Positions 1-6,474 of a DNA stretch of 23,146 nucleotides are shown here, in pieces. The position numbers were made by a program, and so were the translations under genes. Numbering within the stretch: position 1 is the first letter of the stretch; every line of letters begins with the position of its first letter. Source of the stretch: a virus; the IMG/VR virus record IMGVR_UViG_3300009034_001514, positions 1 to 23,146 of that record. One strand, written 5' to 3'. A model generated the notes under the pieces. The model made no database searches. It was not told the origin of the DNA and worked only from the letters and a program-made list of their open reading frames with translations.

Positions 1-1056
1 ACAAGCATCACCGATCCACTGTTAAAAGCAGGAGACAACATCACTATCTGGGATAACACACCAACCGTTGAAACTGGAACGATAGCTTCAATTTCTGGTC
101 TCACGTTAACCATGACCGCGAACTTAACCAACGCTTATCAAGTGGCGGATGGCGCACTTGTTAGGCGGAACATGAAGTTGGATTTGAGCAAGTGTAGTAG
201 CGAAAACAACATTCCAACATTCAGTTTTTACGTGCGAGCCAACAACGCAACAGCGTTCAGTTACCCCGTTATACTTGCCACTGACCGCGCAACAAGTTTT
301 CCTGGGGTAGCTGACAATTATTCAAGGATTCAGTTAGACGATTATTTTGCTCCTACAGCTAACAAATGGGTGCACATTAGCGTGCCAATAGGACCTCACT
401 ACGCTTTAGATCCTTCTCGGCAACTCCACGACGGTTCAGATGAGTTCGAGTGGACAGCAAGCGGTGGAGGAGTTACATGGTCCGAAGTCAACTTCATTTG
501 CGTAGACTTAACAGGCAACAATGCGTGGGACAAATGGTTTGATGACATGCACTTCAGCGGCAAAATAATCAGAGAAGCATACGACACGAGCGAGATAACT
601 GCCACCAAAAAACAACACATGAAACTGTTCCGAATGGACACCGCCGTCGATGACACATTAAAAGCCAGTGACGACTCAGGAACAGCCGCGAGGCTTTGTC
701 GCGCAGAACTGCTTAGAAGAGCGCAAAACCCGATTGTCGCCATGATTCAAATCCCTTTGGCCCAAACCATTTTGCCTGGGCAAACCGTTTACATCAAGGC
801 TTGTGAGCAAAGCGATGGCACATACCGGATTCAAAAAGACATGCGGATAAAAGAGTTGAAACACATTTTACAGTTGCCCCACCCATTCACCGTGTTGAAC
901 TTAACCGACGACGTAACTAACACTCATGCTTTTGGTGCGCCCACCGCCCACAGTTTATTGATGGAGTATGCGGGTGCGTTGGGCCACGCTGAAGCGAAAG
1001 ACTTGAAGGTTAGTGGCATTGACAATTTGATTCCAAGGTTAAGTAAAAGCTACTAA
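1..1056 (+). CDS. Tail/adhesin-like structural protein, 5'-truncated
   Basis: The frame is open from base 1 without a convincing start, so the true N-terminus lies outside the window; the ATG at 112 is probably internal. The visible part is about 351 residues, rich in Thr, Asn and aromatic residues, with many short beta-type segments. A stretch around 250-520 looks like a carbohydrate-binding jelly-roll (aromatic/Gly/Asp rich, with a 'WFDDMHFSGK' segment near its end). The tail part (about 590-1056) resembles the C-terminal region of siphovirus tail or baseplate proteins, ending 'GIDNLIPRLSKSY'. Role inferred: distal tail or receptor-binding component. It is the only plus-strand gene left of 9.1 kb, and it converges on the 1053-1250 gene with overlapping stops. 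The exact family is not recognised. Confidence 0.6.
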   Translation, partial: TSITDPLLKAGDNITIWDNTPTVETGTIASISGLTLTMTANLTNAYQVADGALVRRNMKLDLSKCSSENNIPTFSFYVRANNATAFSYPVILATDRATSFPGVADNYSRIQLDDYFAPTANKWVHISVPIGPHYALDPSRQLHDGSDEFEWTASGGGVTWSEVNFICVDLTGNNAWDKWFDDMHFSGKIIREAYDTSEITATKKQHMKLFRMDTAVDDTLKASDDSGTAARLCRAELLRRAQNPIVAMIQIPLAQTILPGQTVYIKACEQSDGTYRIQKDMRIKELKHILQLPHPFTVLNLTDDVTNTHAFGAPTAHSLLMEYAGALGHAEAKDLKVSGIDNLIPRLSKSY

Positions 1057-1250
1057 GTCTCCAATTTTTCTCCATCTTTCCAAACCCAATAACTTAACAA
1101 TACAAGCGCGAAACCCATCAATACTTGATAAAGCAAGTTAAGCATGCCATCGACTCCTAGGCCTCTTTTTTCTACTTCTGGAATTGTCACAACAGACACC
1201 AGAATGATGAGAAAGTTCAAAGCAAACAATAGGAAAACCCATTTTCGCAT
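1053..1250 (-). CDS. Small two-TM membrane protein (holin-like candidate)
   Basis: 65 residues with two hydrophobic segments (about 4-23 and 38-57), separated by a short charged loop (EVEKRGLGVDG), and a charged C-terminus. The topology fits a small holin or other viral membrane protein, but no family is recognised. ATG start; a TATA-like element (TTAAATAG, plus-strand 1274-1281) lies at the right distance for an almost leaderless transcript, so it may be transcribed separately from the operon upstream. Its stop overlaps the stop of the tail gene on the other strand. Confidence 0.6.
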   Translation of the reverse strand: MRKWVFLLFALNFLIILVSVVTIPEVEKRGLGVDGMLNLLYQVLMGFALVLLSYWVWKDGEKLET

Positions 1251-1273
1251 AACCTTGATTTTCTGTTCTGTGG

Positions 1274-1281
1274 CTATTTAA
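1274..1281 (-). promoter_or_regulatory. TATA-like element for the two-TM gene
   Basis: On the minus strand this reads TTAAATAG, preceded by an A-rich stretch. Archaeal transcription starts about 25 nt downstream of the TATA centre, which falls at about 1253, right before the ATG at 1250. Inferred from spacing only. Confidence 0.35.
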
Positions 1282-1305
1282 CTTTTTTTGGTGTTTTTTT
1301 ATGTG

Positions 1306-1476
1306 TCAGCGCAAGCCCTCTAACTCATGTAGAATATCAACGTAACTTTCTTCTATTAGCTTCACGTCGTGATGTAAATCCTTCCATTCGTCTAAAGGAA
1401 AGAGCCAGTAGCGTAGTCTTCGCCAAAAAGTGCTTCTGTTATGTTTCTTCAGCTTAAGGTATTCCTCAAACTTCAT
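1306..1476 (-). CDS. Small charged hypothetical protein
   Basis: 56 codons beginning ATG AAG TTT; its ATG overlaps the TGA of the gene at 1473-1778 (ATGA). A Shine-Dalgarno-like AAAAGGATGA lies just upstream. The protein is basic at the N-terminus (RRLRYW) and acidic/helical at the C-terminus. Its start region resembles the start of the gene at 1784-1948 at DNA level, suggesting an old tandem duplication. Function unknown. Confidence 0.6.
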   Translation of the reverse strand: MKFEEYLKLKKHNRSTFWRRLRYWLFPLDEWKDLHHDVKLIEESYVDILHELEGLR

Positions 1477-1778
1477 TTTTCTATGTCATCCTTTTTGAGC
1501 CACTTCTCAAACCATTCTTTTAGTTCCTTTGCGACTATATGTATTTCTTTGATAGGATAGTGCTGTTTGGAAGTTCGGTTCTTTGACCAATAAATAGACC
1601 ACTCATTTGCAATCCAGAACGGAAATTCTTGGCGCATCTCCTTAGCGTCTTGCATGCTTAAGGCTAATGCAGACTCAGTGAAGTTCTCTATTTCTTTAGC
1701 TATTTCGGGCGGAAAATTTTTCGCAAGTTTCTTTATGGTTGCGTTACGTTTTCTTATTCTTTCTTGTAGTTCTCCCAT
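1473..1778 (-). CDS. Hypothetical helical charged protein
   Basis: 101 residues, almost entirely helical and charged (Lys/Glu rich), no Cys pair or TM segment. Its C-terminus (EWFEKWLKKDDIEK) closely matches the microprotein at 1945-2016 (EWLETWLKKEDIQK), and both are followed by an ATGA-coupled gene starting MKF. The start has an AGGAGGAGG-type Shine-Dalgarno about 9 nt upstream that lies within the end of the preceding gene. Function unknown. Confidence 0.65.
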   Translation of the reverse strand: MGELQERIRKRNATIKKLAKNFPPEIAKEIENFTESALALSMQDAKEMRQEFPFWIANEWSIYWSKNRTSKQHYPIKEIHIVAKELKEWFEKWLKKDDIEK

Positions 1779-1783
1779 CTCTT

Positions 1784-1948
1784 CTAAACCTCCTCCTCCT
1801 TTTCCTTCTTAGAAAAATAGCCTTTTTCCTCCATTTCTTTCAAAACCTCTCTCGCTCCTTCTCTATCTCGGAAATAGTTAAAAGCATGTAGTTCTCTTTC
1901 TAAACTTTTCTTTTCTAACCATCTTCTTAGTTTTTCTATGAACTTCAT
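1784..1948 (-). CDS. Small charged hypothetical protein
   Basis: 54 codons if started at the ATG at 1948, chosen because it overlaps the TGA of the upstream mini-ORF (ATGA); a start nine codons further up is open but has no such coupling. The protein (MKFIEKLRRWLEKK...) is strongly charged and helical, with a Lys/Glu-rich C-terminus. Its position and first codons parallel the 1306-1476 gene, consistent with duplication. Confidence 0.6.
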   Translation of the reverse strand: MKFIEKLRRWLEKKSLERELHAFNYFRDREGAREVLKEMEEKGYFSKKEKEEEV

Positions 1949-2016
1949 TTTTGTATGTCTTCCTTTTTCAGCCACGTCTCAAGCCACTCGATAATTTCGT
2001 TAATGCATGCATGCAT
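1945..2016 (-). CDS. Mini-ORF, possible remnant of a duplicated gene
   Basis: 23 codons (ATG CAT GCA TGC ...) ending in an ATGA overlap with 1784-1948. It matches the C-terminal end of the 1473-1778 product (EWL..WLKK.DI.K). It could be a real microprotein or the truncated 3' end of a duplicated copy. Its start codon lies inside an ATGC tandem repeat. The Shine-Dalgarno is weak. Confidence 0.4.
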   Translation of the reverse strand: MHACINEIIEWLETWLKKEDIQK

Positions 2017-2018
2017 GC
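2003..2018. repeat. (ATGC)4 palindromic tandem repeat
   Basis: Four perfect ATGC units; 2003-2016 is a 14-bp perfect palindrome. It covers the start codon of the 1945-2016 mini-ORF. It could be a slippage product left by the truncation of the duplicated gene, or a binding site. Confidence 0.6.
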
Positions 2019-2025
2019 CTATTTT

Positions 2026-2256
2026 CTATACGACACCACAAACCCTTTTGGTTTCTTGCCATTCTTTTAGGAATTTTATGAAGTTCCGAATTTGAGTAAT
2101 GGCTTCTTCAGGGTTGGTTGATAAACCCACTTTCTTAACTATTCTGATATATTGTTTGATTAATTTCTGCAATTCCGTTAACTGTTTAGCCTTTTCCAAC
2201 TCTTCTATCATCTGCTTAACTTCTTCATGTGAGAGTGCGCGTGTGTGTGCGTTCAT
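2026..2256 (-). CDS. Hypothetical helical protein
   Basis: 76 residues. Start at 2256 chosen because AGGAGG sits 9 nt upstream; the frame is open for 22 more codons, but that part reads through the purine-rich repeat tract and looks non-coding. The protein is helical and charged, with HEEVKQMIEELEKAKQL and a C-terminal IRNFIKFLKEWQ helix, likely coiled-coil/oligomeric. No family recognised. Confidence 0.6.
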   Translation of the reverse strand: MNAHTRALSHEEVKQMIEELEKAKQLTELQKLIKQYIRIVKKVGLSTNPEEAITQIRNFIKFLKEWQETKRVCGVV

Positions 2257-2274
2257 TTCTCTTTTCCTCCTATT

Positions 2275-2356
2275 TAGTCTCTCCATTCTCTTAGTCTCTC
2301 TACAGTCTCTCTCTACTATCAATCAATAGCCTCTCCACTATCTCTTTAGCCTCTAC
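2275..2356. repeat. Five copies of YAGYCTCTMC (purine-rich on the minus strand)
   Basis: Copies begin at 2275, 2292, 2303, 2327 and 2347 (TAGTCTCTCC, TAGTCTCTCT, CAGTCTCTCT, TAGCCTCTCC, TAGCCTCTAC). Spacing is irregular (17, 11, 24 and 20 bp). They lie in the only sizeable gap (2257-2385) of this part of the operon, immediately before the Shine-Dalgarno of the downstream gene. They could be mRNA- or DNA-binding sites, or degenerate tandem repeats. Confidence 0.5.
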
Positions 2357-2385
2357 ACGCACGTTCACACACGTTCTCTATCGCC

Positions 2386-2679
2386 TCAAGGTGGCTCATC
2401 ATCTTTCACTATCACGAAATGCATTAAAGAATTTTGGGGAACTTCTTTAGGACCTTCATAGGCATCACAGAACTGCATGATGGTTGCTTTTCTTGGATGC
2501 ATCTTCATGTAACCGTATTCAACAAGCTTCTTCAAGTATTTGTTGACTGTTCGGTCGTCGCCTCCAACGTGTTCAGCGATTTCAAGTTTAACGTCTCGGA
2601 TTAAAGCTTCTTTCCAGTAGCCTCTTTCTTTGAGGTGGGTTACAAGCCATTCACATTTAACTTTAGTTCGACTTTTCAT
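2386..2679 (-). CDS. Winged-helix DNA-binding protein
   Basis: 97 residues. Residues about 10-70 read as a winged helix-turn-helix: helices WLVTHLKERGYWKEAL, RDVKLEIAEHVGGDDRTVNKYLKKLVEYGY and then a wing (MKMHPRKATIMQF). The 'DDRTVNKYLKKLVEYGYM' recognition-helix pattern is typical of archaeal wHTH regulators. It lies within the early operon, so a role as a viral transcription factor is inferred. No clear Shine-Dalgarno; 15 nt after the preceding stop. Confidence 0.7.
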   Translation of the reverse strand: MKSRTKVKCEWLVTHLKERGYWKEALIRDVKLEIAEHVGGDDRTVNKYLKKLVEYGYMKMHPRKATIMQFCDAYEGPKEVPQNSLMHFVIVKDDEPP

Positions 2680-2694
2680 TTTGTTGGTTTATGT

Positions 2695-2907
2695 TTACTT
2701 GCCAACATCATACTCGCTGGGAATAAACTCTTCCAACACTTCACGCCAATCCTTCAACCAATCAGCATATCCATGAATTTGTCGTCCTGCCTCTGGCTTT
2801 AGCCTACTAACCATTTTGCTGAGCCTCACGATCTCTCGCCTAATCATCTCTAATACTGCGATACAGTTTTTTGCGTGTTCCACACGCCAATCACGGTCAG
2901 CCTTCAT
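2695..2907 (-). CDS. Hypothetical helical protein
   Basis: 70 residues, predicted all-helical (VEHAKNCIAVLEMIRREIVRLSKMVSRL), with a Trp-rich second half. Its ATG overlaps the TGA of the methyltransferase gene (ATGA at 2904-2907), so the two are probably translationally coupled; a partner role for the methylase is possible but unproven. Confidence 0.65.
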   Translation of the reverse strand: MKADRDWRVEHAKNCIAVLEMIRREIVRLSKMVSRLKPEAGRQIHGYADWLKDWREVLEEFIPSEYDVGK

Positions 2908-3524
2908 TTTTCCAGTTGTTGTCGAACTGCCTTTCCTAACGCTCTGGCCATTGGAAGCGGAATCTTAGCAATCAGCCATTTCTTATGCTTACCAAGTCCA
3001 TCGCCTACGTAACTTTTTTTCCTTTTCCCGCTTTTTGATGGATAAAAGTGATGGTAAATTACTTTGTTCGCGTCTTTAGGCACAAGGAATGCTGGAAAAT
3101 CACCCCAAAAACACCGCTTCATGTGTTTATCTCCTAGGAACGTGCAGAATTTTGCTTTTCCCAGATACTTTTCAAGTCTTGGCACATTTTCCATTAGCCA
3201 GAATTTTGGGTTTGCCTGTTTTACTATTGCCAAAAAAGCATTGACTAACCCCATGCCCTCTCCTTTGGGGTCTGGGGGTCTTTTCCAAGTGTGTCCAAAT
3301 ACATCGCCTACAACACTGAAGTCTCTACATGGTGGACTACCAACGATTAAATCATAATTTGGAAACTGTTTACCTTTGAGATTTTTAACGTCTTCAACAA
3401 TAACTGGGTGATTATAAAGTTCTGCAATTTTTGAGTTTATTTCCACACCCATAACCTCAAAGCCTTCCAATACCAAACCATCGCTCCAGCCACCCAAACC
3501 GCAGAACAAATCTAAAGCCTTCAT
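2904..3524 (-). CDS. C5-cytosine-specific DNA methyltransferase (orphan)
   Basis: 206 residues. It transfers methyl from S-adenosylmethionine to cytosine C5 in DNA. Visible motifs: motif I LFCGLGGWSDG (6-16), motif IV GSPPCRDFS with catalytic Cys66 (62-70), motif VI MENVPRL (111-117, ENV), a QxRxR-like segment KRCFWGDFP, and a C-terminal motif-X-like IPLPMARALGKAV. It is short for the family (usually 300-400 residues), with the target-recognition part reduced, as seen in many viral solo methylases. No restriction partner lies next to it. Likely role: self-methylation to evade host restriction or to mark viral DNA. Its ATG overlaps the upstream Cys-rich gene's stop. Confidence 0.9.
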   Translation of the reverse strand: MKALDLFCGLGGWSDGLVLEGFEVMGVEINSKIAELYNHPVIVEDVKNLKGKQFPNYDLIVGSPPCRDFSVVGDVFGHTWKRPPDPKGEGMGLVNAFLAIVKQANPKFWLMENVPRLEKYLGKAKFCTFLGDKHMKRCFWGDFPAFLVPKDANKVIYHHFYPSKSGKRKKSYVGDGLGKHKKWLIAKIPLPMARALGKAVRQQLEK

Positions 3525-3715
3525 TTTGCGAGGGGCTTAAATCCTTGACTATGCAACTGCTCAAGTAAACTCACTGGCTCATAATATTTGCAGAACTGCC
3601 ACTTCAAGTTTGCGTCGCCAGTTTTACCTTTGCCTCTGGGGCGGAAATAAGATGGGTGACGGCAACGGTTGAACCGTCCAATTCCATGTTTGCAACGACT
3701 ACACAAACTACTCAT
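3521..3715 (-). CDS. Cys4 zinc-binding small protein
   Basis: 64 residues with C5-x2-C8, C18 and C42, a likely structural zinc site, and a basic middle (RPRGKGKTGDANLKW). It overlaps the upstream gene by 8 nt and the methylase gene by ATGA. Probably nucleic-acid- or protein-binding; the family is not recognised. Confidence 0.65.
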   Translation of the reverse strand: MSSLCSRCKHGIGRFNRCRHPSYFRPRGKGKTGDANLKWQFCKYYEPVSLLEQLHSQGFKPLAK

Positions 3716-3983
3716 TTGGTTGTTCTATAGTTTCTATTGTTCGGAATAGTGTGTAACCTTCTTTTCTACATAATGGACATGCTTGCGAATGATAGTTAAC
3801 TGGAACGTGTCCGTGAACCCAGCAGAAGCGCAAACCCATTTTTTTATCTTTCTTTTTGTTGTGTTCACGCACCACTTTCTTCATGTTGCAACTTTGACAT
3901 AAACCCGTAAACCTTTTTTTATGCGTCTTAGCTAAGATGGGTTTACCGCATTCGCGGCAAAAATACTGTTTATTCCAAGCCAT
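3708..3983 (-). CDS. Double zinc-ribbon protein
   Basis: 91 residues with two metal sites: C9-x2-C12 with C29-x2-C32 (Cys4 ribbon), then C54-x2-H57 with C69-x2-C72. A lysine-rich linker (EHNKKKDKKMG) joins them. Start ATG is linked to the upstream stop as TAATG. It probably binds nucleic acid or bridges proteins in the viral early programme. Confidence 0.7.
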   Translation of the reverse strand: MAWNKQYFCRECGKPILAKTHKKRFTGLCQSCNMKKVVREHNKKKDKKMGLRFCWVHGHVPVNYHSQACPLCRKEGYTLFRTIETIEQPNE

Positions 3984-4168
3984 TATGGAAATTTTCCTTG
4001 AATCTCCTTCTGCAACAAACAGTTCAAACCGTTTCTCCTATGGCACGTTATGGCTTGTCTGCATGTTTCAACTTTAATTACTTCTACGCCTACGTGGTTG
4101 ACTCCTAACCGTTTCGTTTCTAACTTAGCCATGTTTTGAACGGCGGAACACCATAAACTAAGTTTCAT
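3983..4168 (-). CDS. Small Cys-containing hypothetical protein
   Basis: 61 residues with Cys at 7, 36, 42 and 50, possibly one zinc site (CRQAITCHRRNGLNC). ATGA overlap with the upstream gene and TAATG overlap with the downstream one support it as a real operon member. Confidence 0.55.
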   Translation of the reverse strand: MKLSLWCSAVQNMAKLETKRLGVNHVGVEVIKVETCRQAITCHRRNGLNCLLQKEIQGKFP

Positions 4169-4284
4169 TGTGTGGTGTCAACAAGCCTCAACTTTCGATT
4201 AAGACAGTGGAAGCAATCGACGTGGTGAAAGCAACATTCATCTATGAACCAACAGTAAATAGACCCTTGAGGGCAAGCTTTCAT
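4165..4284 (-). CDS. Cys-rich microprotein
   Basis: 39 residues with six Cys (4, 11, 17, 18, 24, 27) plus His 20, 21 and 26 in a compact knuckle. The start at 4284 is chosen because its ATG overlaps the stop of the newly identified ORF at 4281-4394 (ATGA). A longer reading of this frame up to 4380 would overlap that ORF entirely and has an unprotein-like N-terminus. Function unknown; zinc binding likely. Confidence 0.6.
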   Translation of the reverse strand: MKACPQGSIYCWFIDECCFHHVDCFHCLNRKLRLVDTTQ

Positions 4285-4394
4285 TTTTGTTTGTTTTTTG
4301 GCGTTAGCCTCGTCACCCTCCAGCCACCGTCGTAGGTGACTTCCACGTTGAATCTGCGTCGAATTTCTGTGGTTAACCATTTGGGCGGTGTCAT
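4281..4394 (-). CDS. Small hypothetical protein hidden in another frame
   Basis: 37 codons, ATG ACA CCG CCC ... ending in ATGA coupled to the Cys-rich microprotein. The product (MTPPKWLTTEIRRRFNVEVT then YDGGWRVTRLTPKNKQK) has a plausible helix-strand-strand composition with a GGWRVTR beta pair. An in-frame stop just upstream fixes the start. Weak Shine-Dalgarno. Confidence 0.6.
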   Translation of the reverse strand: MTPPKWLTTEIRRRFNVEVTYDGGWRVTRLTPKNKQK

Positions 4395-4419
4395 GGTGGC
4401 TTAAACAAAACTCAACACT

Positions 4420-4581
4420 CTAAAATTTTCTGATCTGCGCTTTACCTATTTCTGCTCGTCTGAACCAACCACATTTTTGTCCATTTCTTTTCATGCGCTT
4501 GTCTCTCCAAACACCACTGTTTTTACAGCAATTACGTTTTCTTTCTGGTTGACAAACATACCAATATTTACAAAGTTTCAT
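4420..4581 (-). CDS. Basic Cys-rich small protein
   Basis: 53 residues from the ATG at 4581, chosen because it overlaps the previous stop (ATGA at 4578-4581). Cys at 4, 10, 18, 19 and 37 with many Arg/Lys suggest a zinc-stabilised nucleic-acid-binding fold. No family recognised. Confidence 0.55.
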   Translation of the reverse strand: MKLCKYWYVCQPERKRNCCKNSGVWRDKRMKRNGQKCGWFRRAEIGKAQIRKF

Positions 4582-4922
4582 GGTCTCACACAATTTTGGC
4601 ATCCGTCGTGGCGAATCAACCCTTCTTCGTCTAAGCCAAGCGGAAAATAGTGGACTCTGGGTTTGCCGTCTCGCATCACGTAGTGTTTGCCCATCGTCTT
4701 AGCTGAGTGAAAGCATGCGCGTAGCTTGTTTTCGTAGATGTTGAAGCTGAAACCCATGAACCGGGGAAACTCAACTTCCAAATCTTCTTCCCGGACACCA
4801 CGACTATATTTGCGTCTCATGTTCTCGTTTGGATGCTCACGAATCATCTTGACTGTGCACTGTAGAACCAGAGCGTTGGCGCGTAAGCCTTTCGTGGTGT
4901 AGTCTTCAAGACTAGCCTTCAT
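4578..4922 (-). CDS. Hypothetical protein
   Basis: 114 residues, mixed alpha/beta, with an aromatic C-terminal half (GFSFNIYENKLRACF, HYVMRDGKPRVHYFPLGLDE) and a terminal CQNC. ATGA overlaps on both sides. It has globular protein composition but matches nothing I recognise. Confidence 0.65.
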   Translation of the reverse strand: MKASLEDYTTKGLRANALVLQCTVKMIREHPNENMRRKYSRGVREEDLEVEFPRFMGFSFNIYENKLRACFHSAKTMGKHYVMRDGKPRVHYFPLGLDEEGLIRHDGCQNCVRP

Positions 4923-5197
4923 TTTTCTTTAGCTAACTTCAATTTAGGACTTGGAAATAGTGTTACGTCTTTGCCAAGTTTCATGGCGTATTGAATGTCT
5001 CTCATAATATGCTCTCCTATCTTACCCTCGGGGCAATAGACGAGAACGCAGTCAGCCTTTTCTATCGCTGGATAAAATTTTTGTGAAGCTATTTTGTAGC
5101 CTTCTTCCGTGTTCCATGCTCCAGGAATTTTGTTAGGCACAGCCAGAATCACGTAAGGTTCAAATTTACATGAACCCAATATCACTATCTTAGGCAT
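4919..5197 (-). CDS. Nucleoside 2-deoxyribosyltransferase-like / DUF4406-type protein
   Basis: 92 residues. A Rossmann-like start (KIVILGSC), a middle ADCVLVYCPEGKIGEHIMRD and the helix DIQYAMKLGKDVTLF match the nucleoside 2-deoxyribosyltransferase fold, in which an acidic residue in the G-E-x-x-x-D motif (here Glu62) is the nucleophile. It is shorter than true enzymes (about 150). Such viral proteins may act in nucleotide salvage or base modification, or in binding nucleotide signals; which one cannot be told. ATG start, ATGA overlap downstream. Confidence 0.6.
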   Translation of the reverse strand: MPKIVILGSCKFEPYVILAVPNKIPGAWNTEEGYKIASQKFYPAIEKADCVLVYCPEGKIGEHIMRDIQYAMKLGKDVTLFPSPKLKLAKEK

Positions 5198-5198
5198 C

Positions 5199-5345
5199 TT
5201 ATCTTTGTTTGTAGATTACGCATCCACACGTCATGCAAAACCCGAAGTTGCTTTTAGGCATCCACTTTATGCTATGGCTTCGACACTGAAAGCATGCGCC
5301 TTTCCAGACACGCCACAAAACAGCCTTATTAGTGCAGACACTCAT
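5199..5345 (-). CDS. Zinc-ribbon microprotein
   Basis: 48 residues from the ATG at 5345, set by the ATGA overlap with the upstream stop. C18-x2-C21 and C37-x2-C40 (with C42) form a Cys4 ribbon (ACFQCR ... FCMTCGC). Likely a small DNA/RNA- or protein-binding factor. Confidence 0.65.
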   Translation of the reverse strand: MSVCTNKAVLWRVWKGACFQCRSHSIKWMPKSNFGFCMTCGCVIYKQR

Positions 5346-5521
5346 TGTCTTGGTTTTCGCCACAGCAAACGAGGAACAGTAGTGAACTTCCATCCTTCCT
5401 GTGATAGCGCACCACGTTTACCGATAGGAACAGATTCTAACGCCTTAACGAGCCAGTTTCCTTTGCTTTTCTTCAACACTTCAACGCAGTATTTGCCTTT
5501 ATACCAGCGAATCTCATTCAT
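5342..5521 (-). CDS. Small beta-rich protein
   Basis: 59 residues from the ATG at 5521 (ATGA overlap at 5518-5521). The sequence alternates short strands (YCVEVLKKSKGNWLVKALES, then GWKFTTVPRLLWRKP) and is basic, like a small SH3/OB-type barrel. Function unknown. Confidence 0.6.
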   Translation of the reverse strand: MNEIRWYKGKYCVEVLKKSKGNWLVKALESVPIGKRGALSQEGWKFTTVPRLLWRKPRQ

Positions 5522-5802
5522 TTTAGACACTCCAAAAGCTCCTTTAACAGTTGGTTGTGACCTATCTCCAAACAAGCCACAAAATCGGATGGAGAACTAA
5601 CGTTTTGGCAGTCATTAGAAATTTTTTCCATGCGTTTTTGGAGTTTCCGCTTAGTGTCCATACGCCACTGATAAACCGCATCATACCATTCATGTAGCAA
5701 TTTTCTATGTTCTAAGACTTGTTCGGGACTTGCGTTACCCCATGATAGGGGTTTTAGTCTCGGAAACGGTTTGAAAGCACCCTCTTCCTTCTCAGTCAAC
5801 AT
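5518..5802 (-). CDS. Hypothetical helical protein
   Basis: 94 residues; Pro-rich N-terminus (FKPFPRLKPLSWG), then long helices (EQVLEHRKLLHEWYDAVYQW and KRKLQKRMEKI). The start ATG directly follows the previous TGA, and GGAG lies 7 nt upstream. No family recognised. Confidence 0.65.
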   Translation of the reverse strand: MLTEKEEGAFKPFPRLKPLSWGNASPEQVLEHRKLLHEWYDAVYQWRMDTKRKLQKRMEKISNDCQNVSSPSDFVACLEIGHNQLLKELLECLK

Positions 5803-5886
5803 TCACTTTCTCCATAATTGCCTTAGTATCTCTCGATTCCGTTGCTTTGCTATTTCTAAATATAGTTCAAGTATTGTTTTGTTCAA
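5803..5886 (-). CDS. Helical microprotein
   Basis: 27 codons with a TTG start overlapping the TGA of the upstream gene (TTGA), ending immediately before the ATG of 5518-5802 (TGAATG). The product is one amphipathic helix (ILELYLEIAKQRNREILRQL). Accepted because it exactly tiles the gap between its neighbours. Confidence 0.45.
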   Translation of the reverse strand: MNKTILELYLEIAKQRNREILRQLWRK

Positions 5887-6014
5887 AGTTGAACGCCTTC
5901 TTCCTTTTCCATTTTTTTAATCCTGTCCGGATGCCGGTAATCCCCTCCGAAGGGACATTTTTCGAGTGCGTTCCAGTCTCTCGCCGGTTGCCCGGTTAAT
6001 TTTGTCACGTTCAA
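5883..6014 (-). CDS. Small hypothetical protein, TTG start
   Basis: 43 codons. AAAGGAG lies about 11 nt before the TTG at 6014. The product contains CPFGGDYRHPDRIKK, a possible metal site, and ends in a TTGA overlap with the next gene. A GTG two codons downstream is an alternative start. Confidence 0.5.
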   Translation of the reverse strand: MNVTKLTGQPARDWNALEKCPFGGDYRHPDRIKKMEKEEGVQL

Positions 6015-6032
6015 GGTGACTATGACTCCTTT

Positions 6033-6179
6033 CTAAAGAGACAAGACCCATTCCAACGCTTCAATCCAACCTTCGTAGAACTTGTGAAGAGTGTTGCTTT
6101 GTTTTCTCGCCATTTCTTCATGGTTTAGTTTAGTTACATGGAGTCTTGCCATAATCTGTTTTCTTTCCTTTTTGTTCAT
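6033..6179 (-). CDS. Small helical protein
   Basis: 48 residues; basic helix (NKKERKQIMARLHVTKLNHE), then a Trp-containing C-terminal helix (FYEGWIEALEWVLSL). A GGTGGGGGATGG Shine-Dalgarno-like tract precedes the ATG. Sits 19 nt after the 6199-6474 gene. Confidence 0.55.
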   Translation of the reverse strand: MNKKERKQIMARLHVTKLNHEEMARKQSNTLHKFYEGWIEALEWVLSL

Positions 6180-6198
6180 GGTTGTGACCATCCCCCAC

Positions 6199-6474
6199 CT
6201 ACTCTTTCTCAATTTCTACGACTGGAACTTCTTTGGTTCCGTGAGAATGATGGTTGATGGCAAAGTAATTGTGGTCGATGTTGGATATGGCTCGGCTAAG
6301 TTCAGTAATCAATTCGTAAAGCGGTTCTTTCTCTTTTGGCGTTACTTTAAGGAAGGGGTCATCATCTAAGAACTGCACCTTCATGCCTAAAGATTTGAAA
6401 ACCTTCTTTTGACATTCTAAACAGATTCCTTGCTCTTTGTCTTCGGTTTCTTCTACACACATTACACACTTCAT
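6199..6474 (-). CDS. Zinc-ribbon protein
   Basis: 91 residues from the ATG at 6474, supported by a perfect AAGGAGGTGG Shine-Dalgarno and an ATGA overlap with the upstream microgene. C3-x2-C6 and C18-x2-C21 form a Cys4 ribbon, followed by an acidic helical C-terminal domain (YELITELSRAISNIDHNYFA). Longer readings of this frame lack a Shine-Dalgarno. Probably regulatory. Confidence 0.7.
   Translation of the reverse strand: MKCVMCVEETEDKEQGICLECQKKVFKSLGMKVQFLDDDPFLKVTPKEKEPLYELITELSRAISNIDHNYFAINHHSHGTKEVPVVEIEKE

Noticed and set aside
399-743. Minus-strand open frame of 114 codons
   Set aside because: Lies wholly inside the tail gene; Ser/Leu-rich composition and no Shine-Dalgarno, typical of a shadow frame.
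3064-3357. Plus-strand open frame of 97 codons
   Set aside because: Antisense to the methyltransferase, whose motifs are unambiguous.
4285-4380. N-terminal extension of the Cys-rich microprotein
   Set aside because: The DNA is better explained by the coupled ORF at 4281-4394 in another frame.
5205-5600. Plus-strand open frame of 131 codons
   Set aside because: Antisense to three coupled small genes with Shine-Dalgarno sites and stop/start overlaps.
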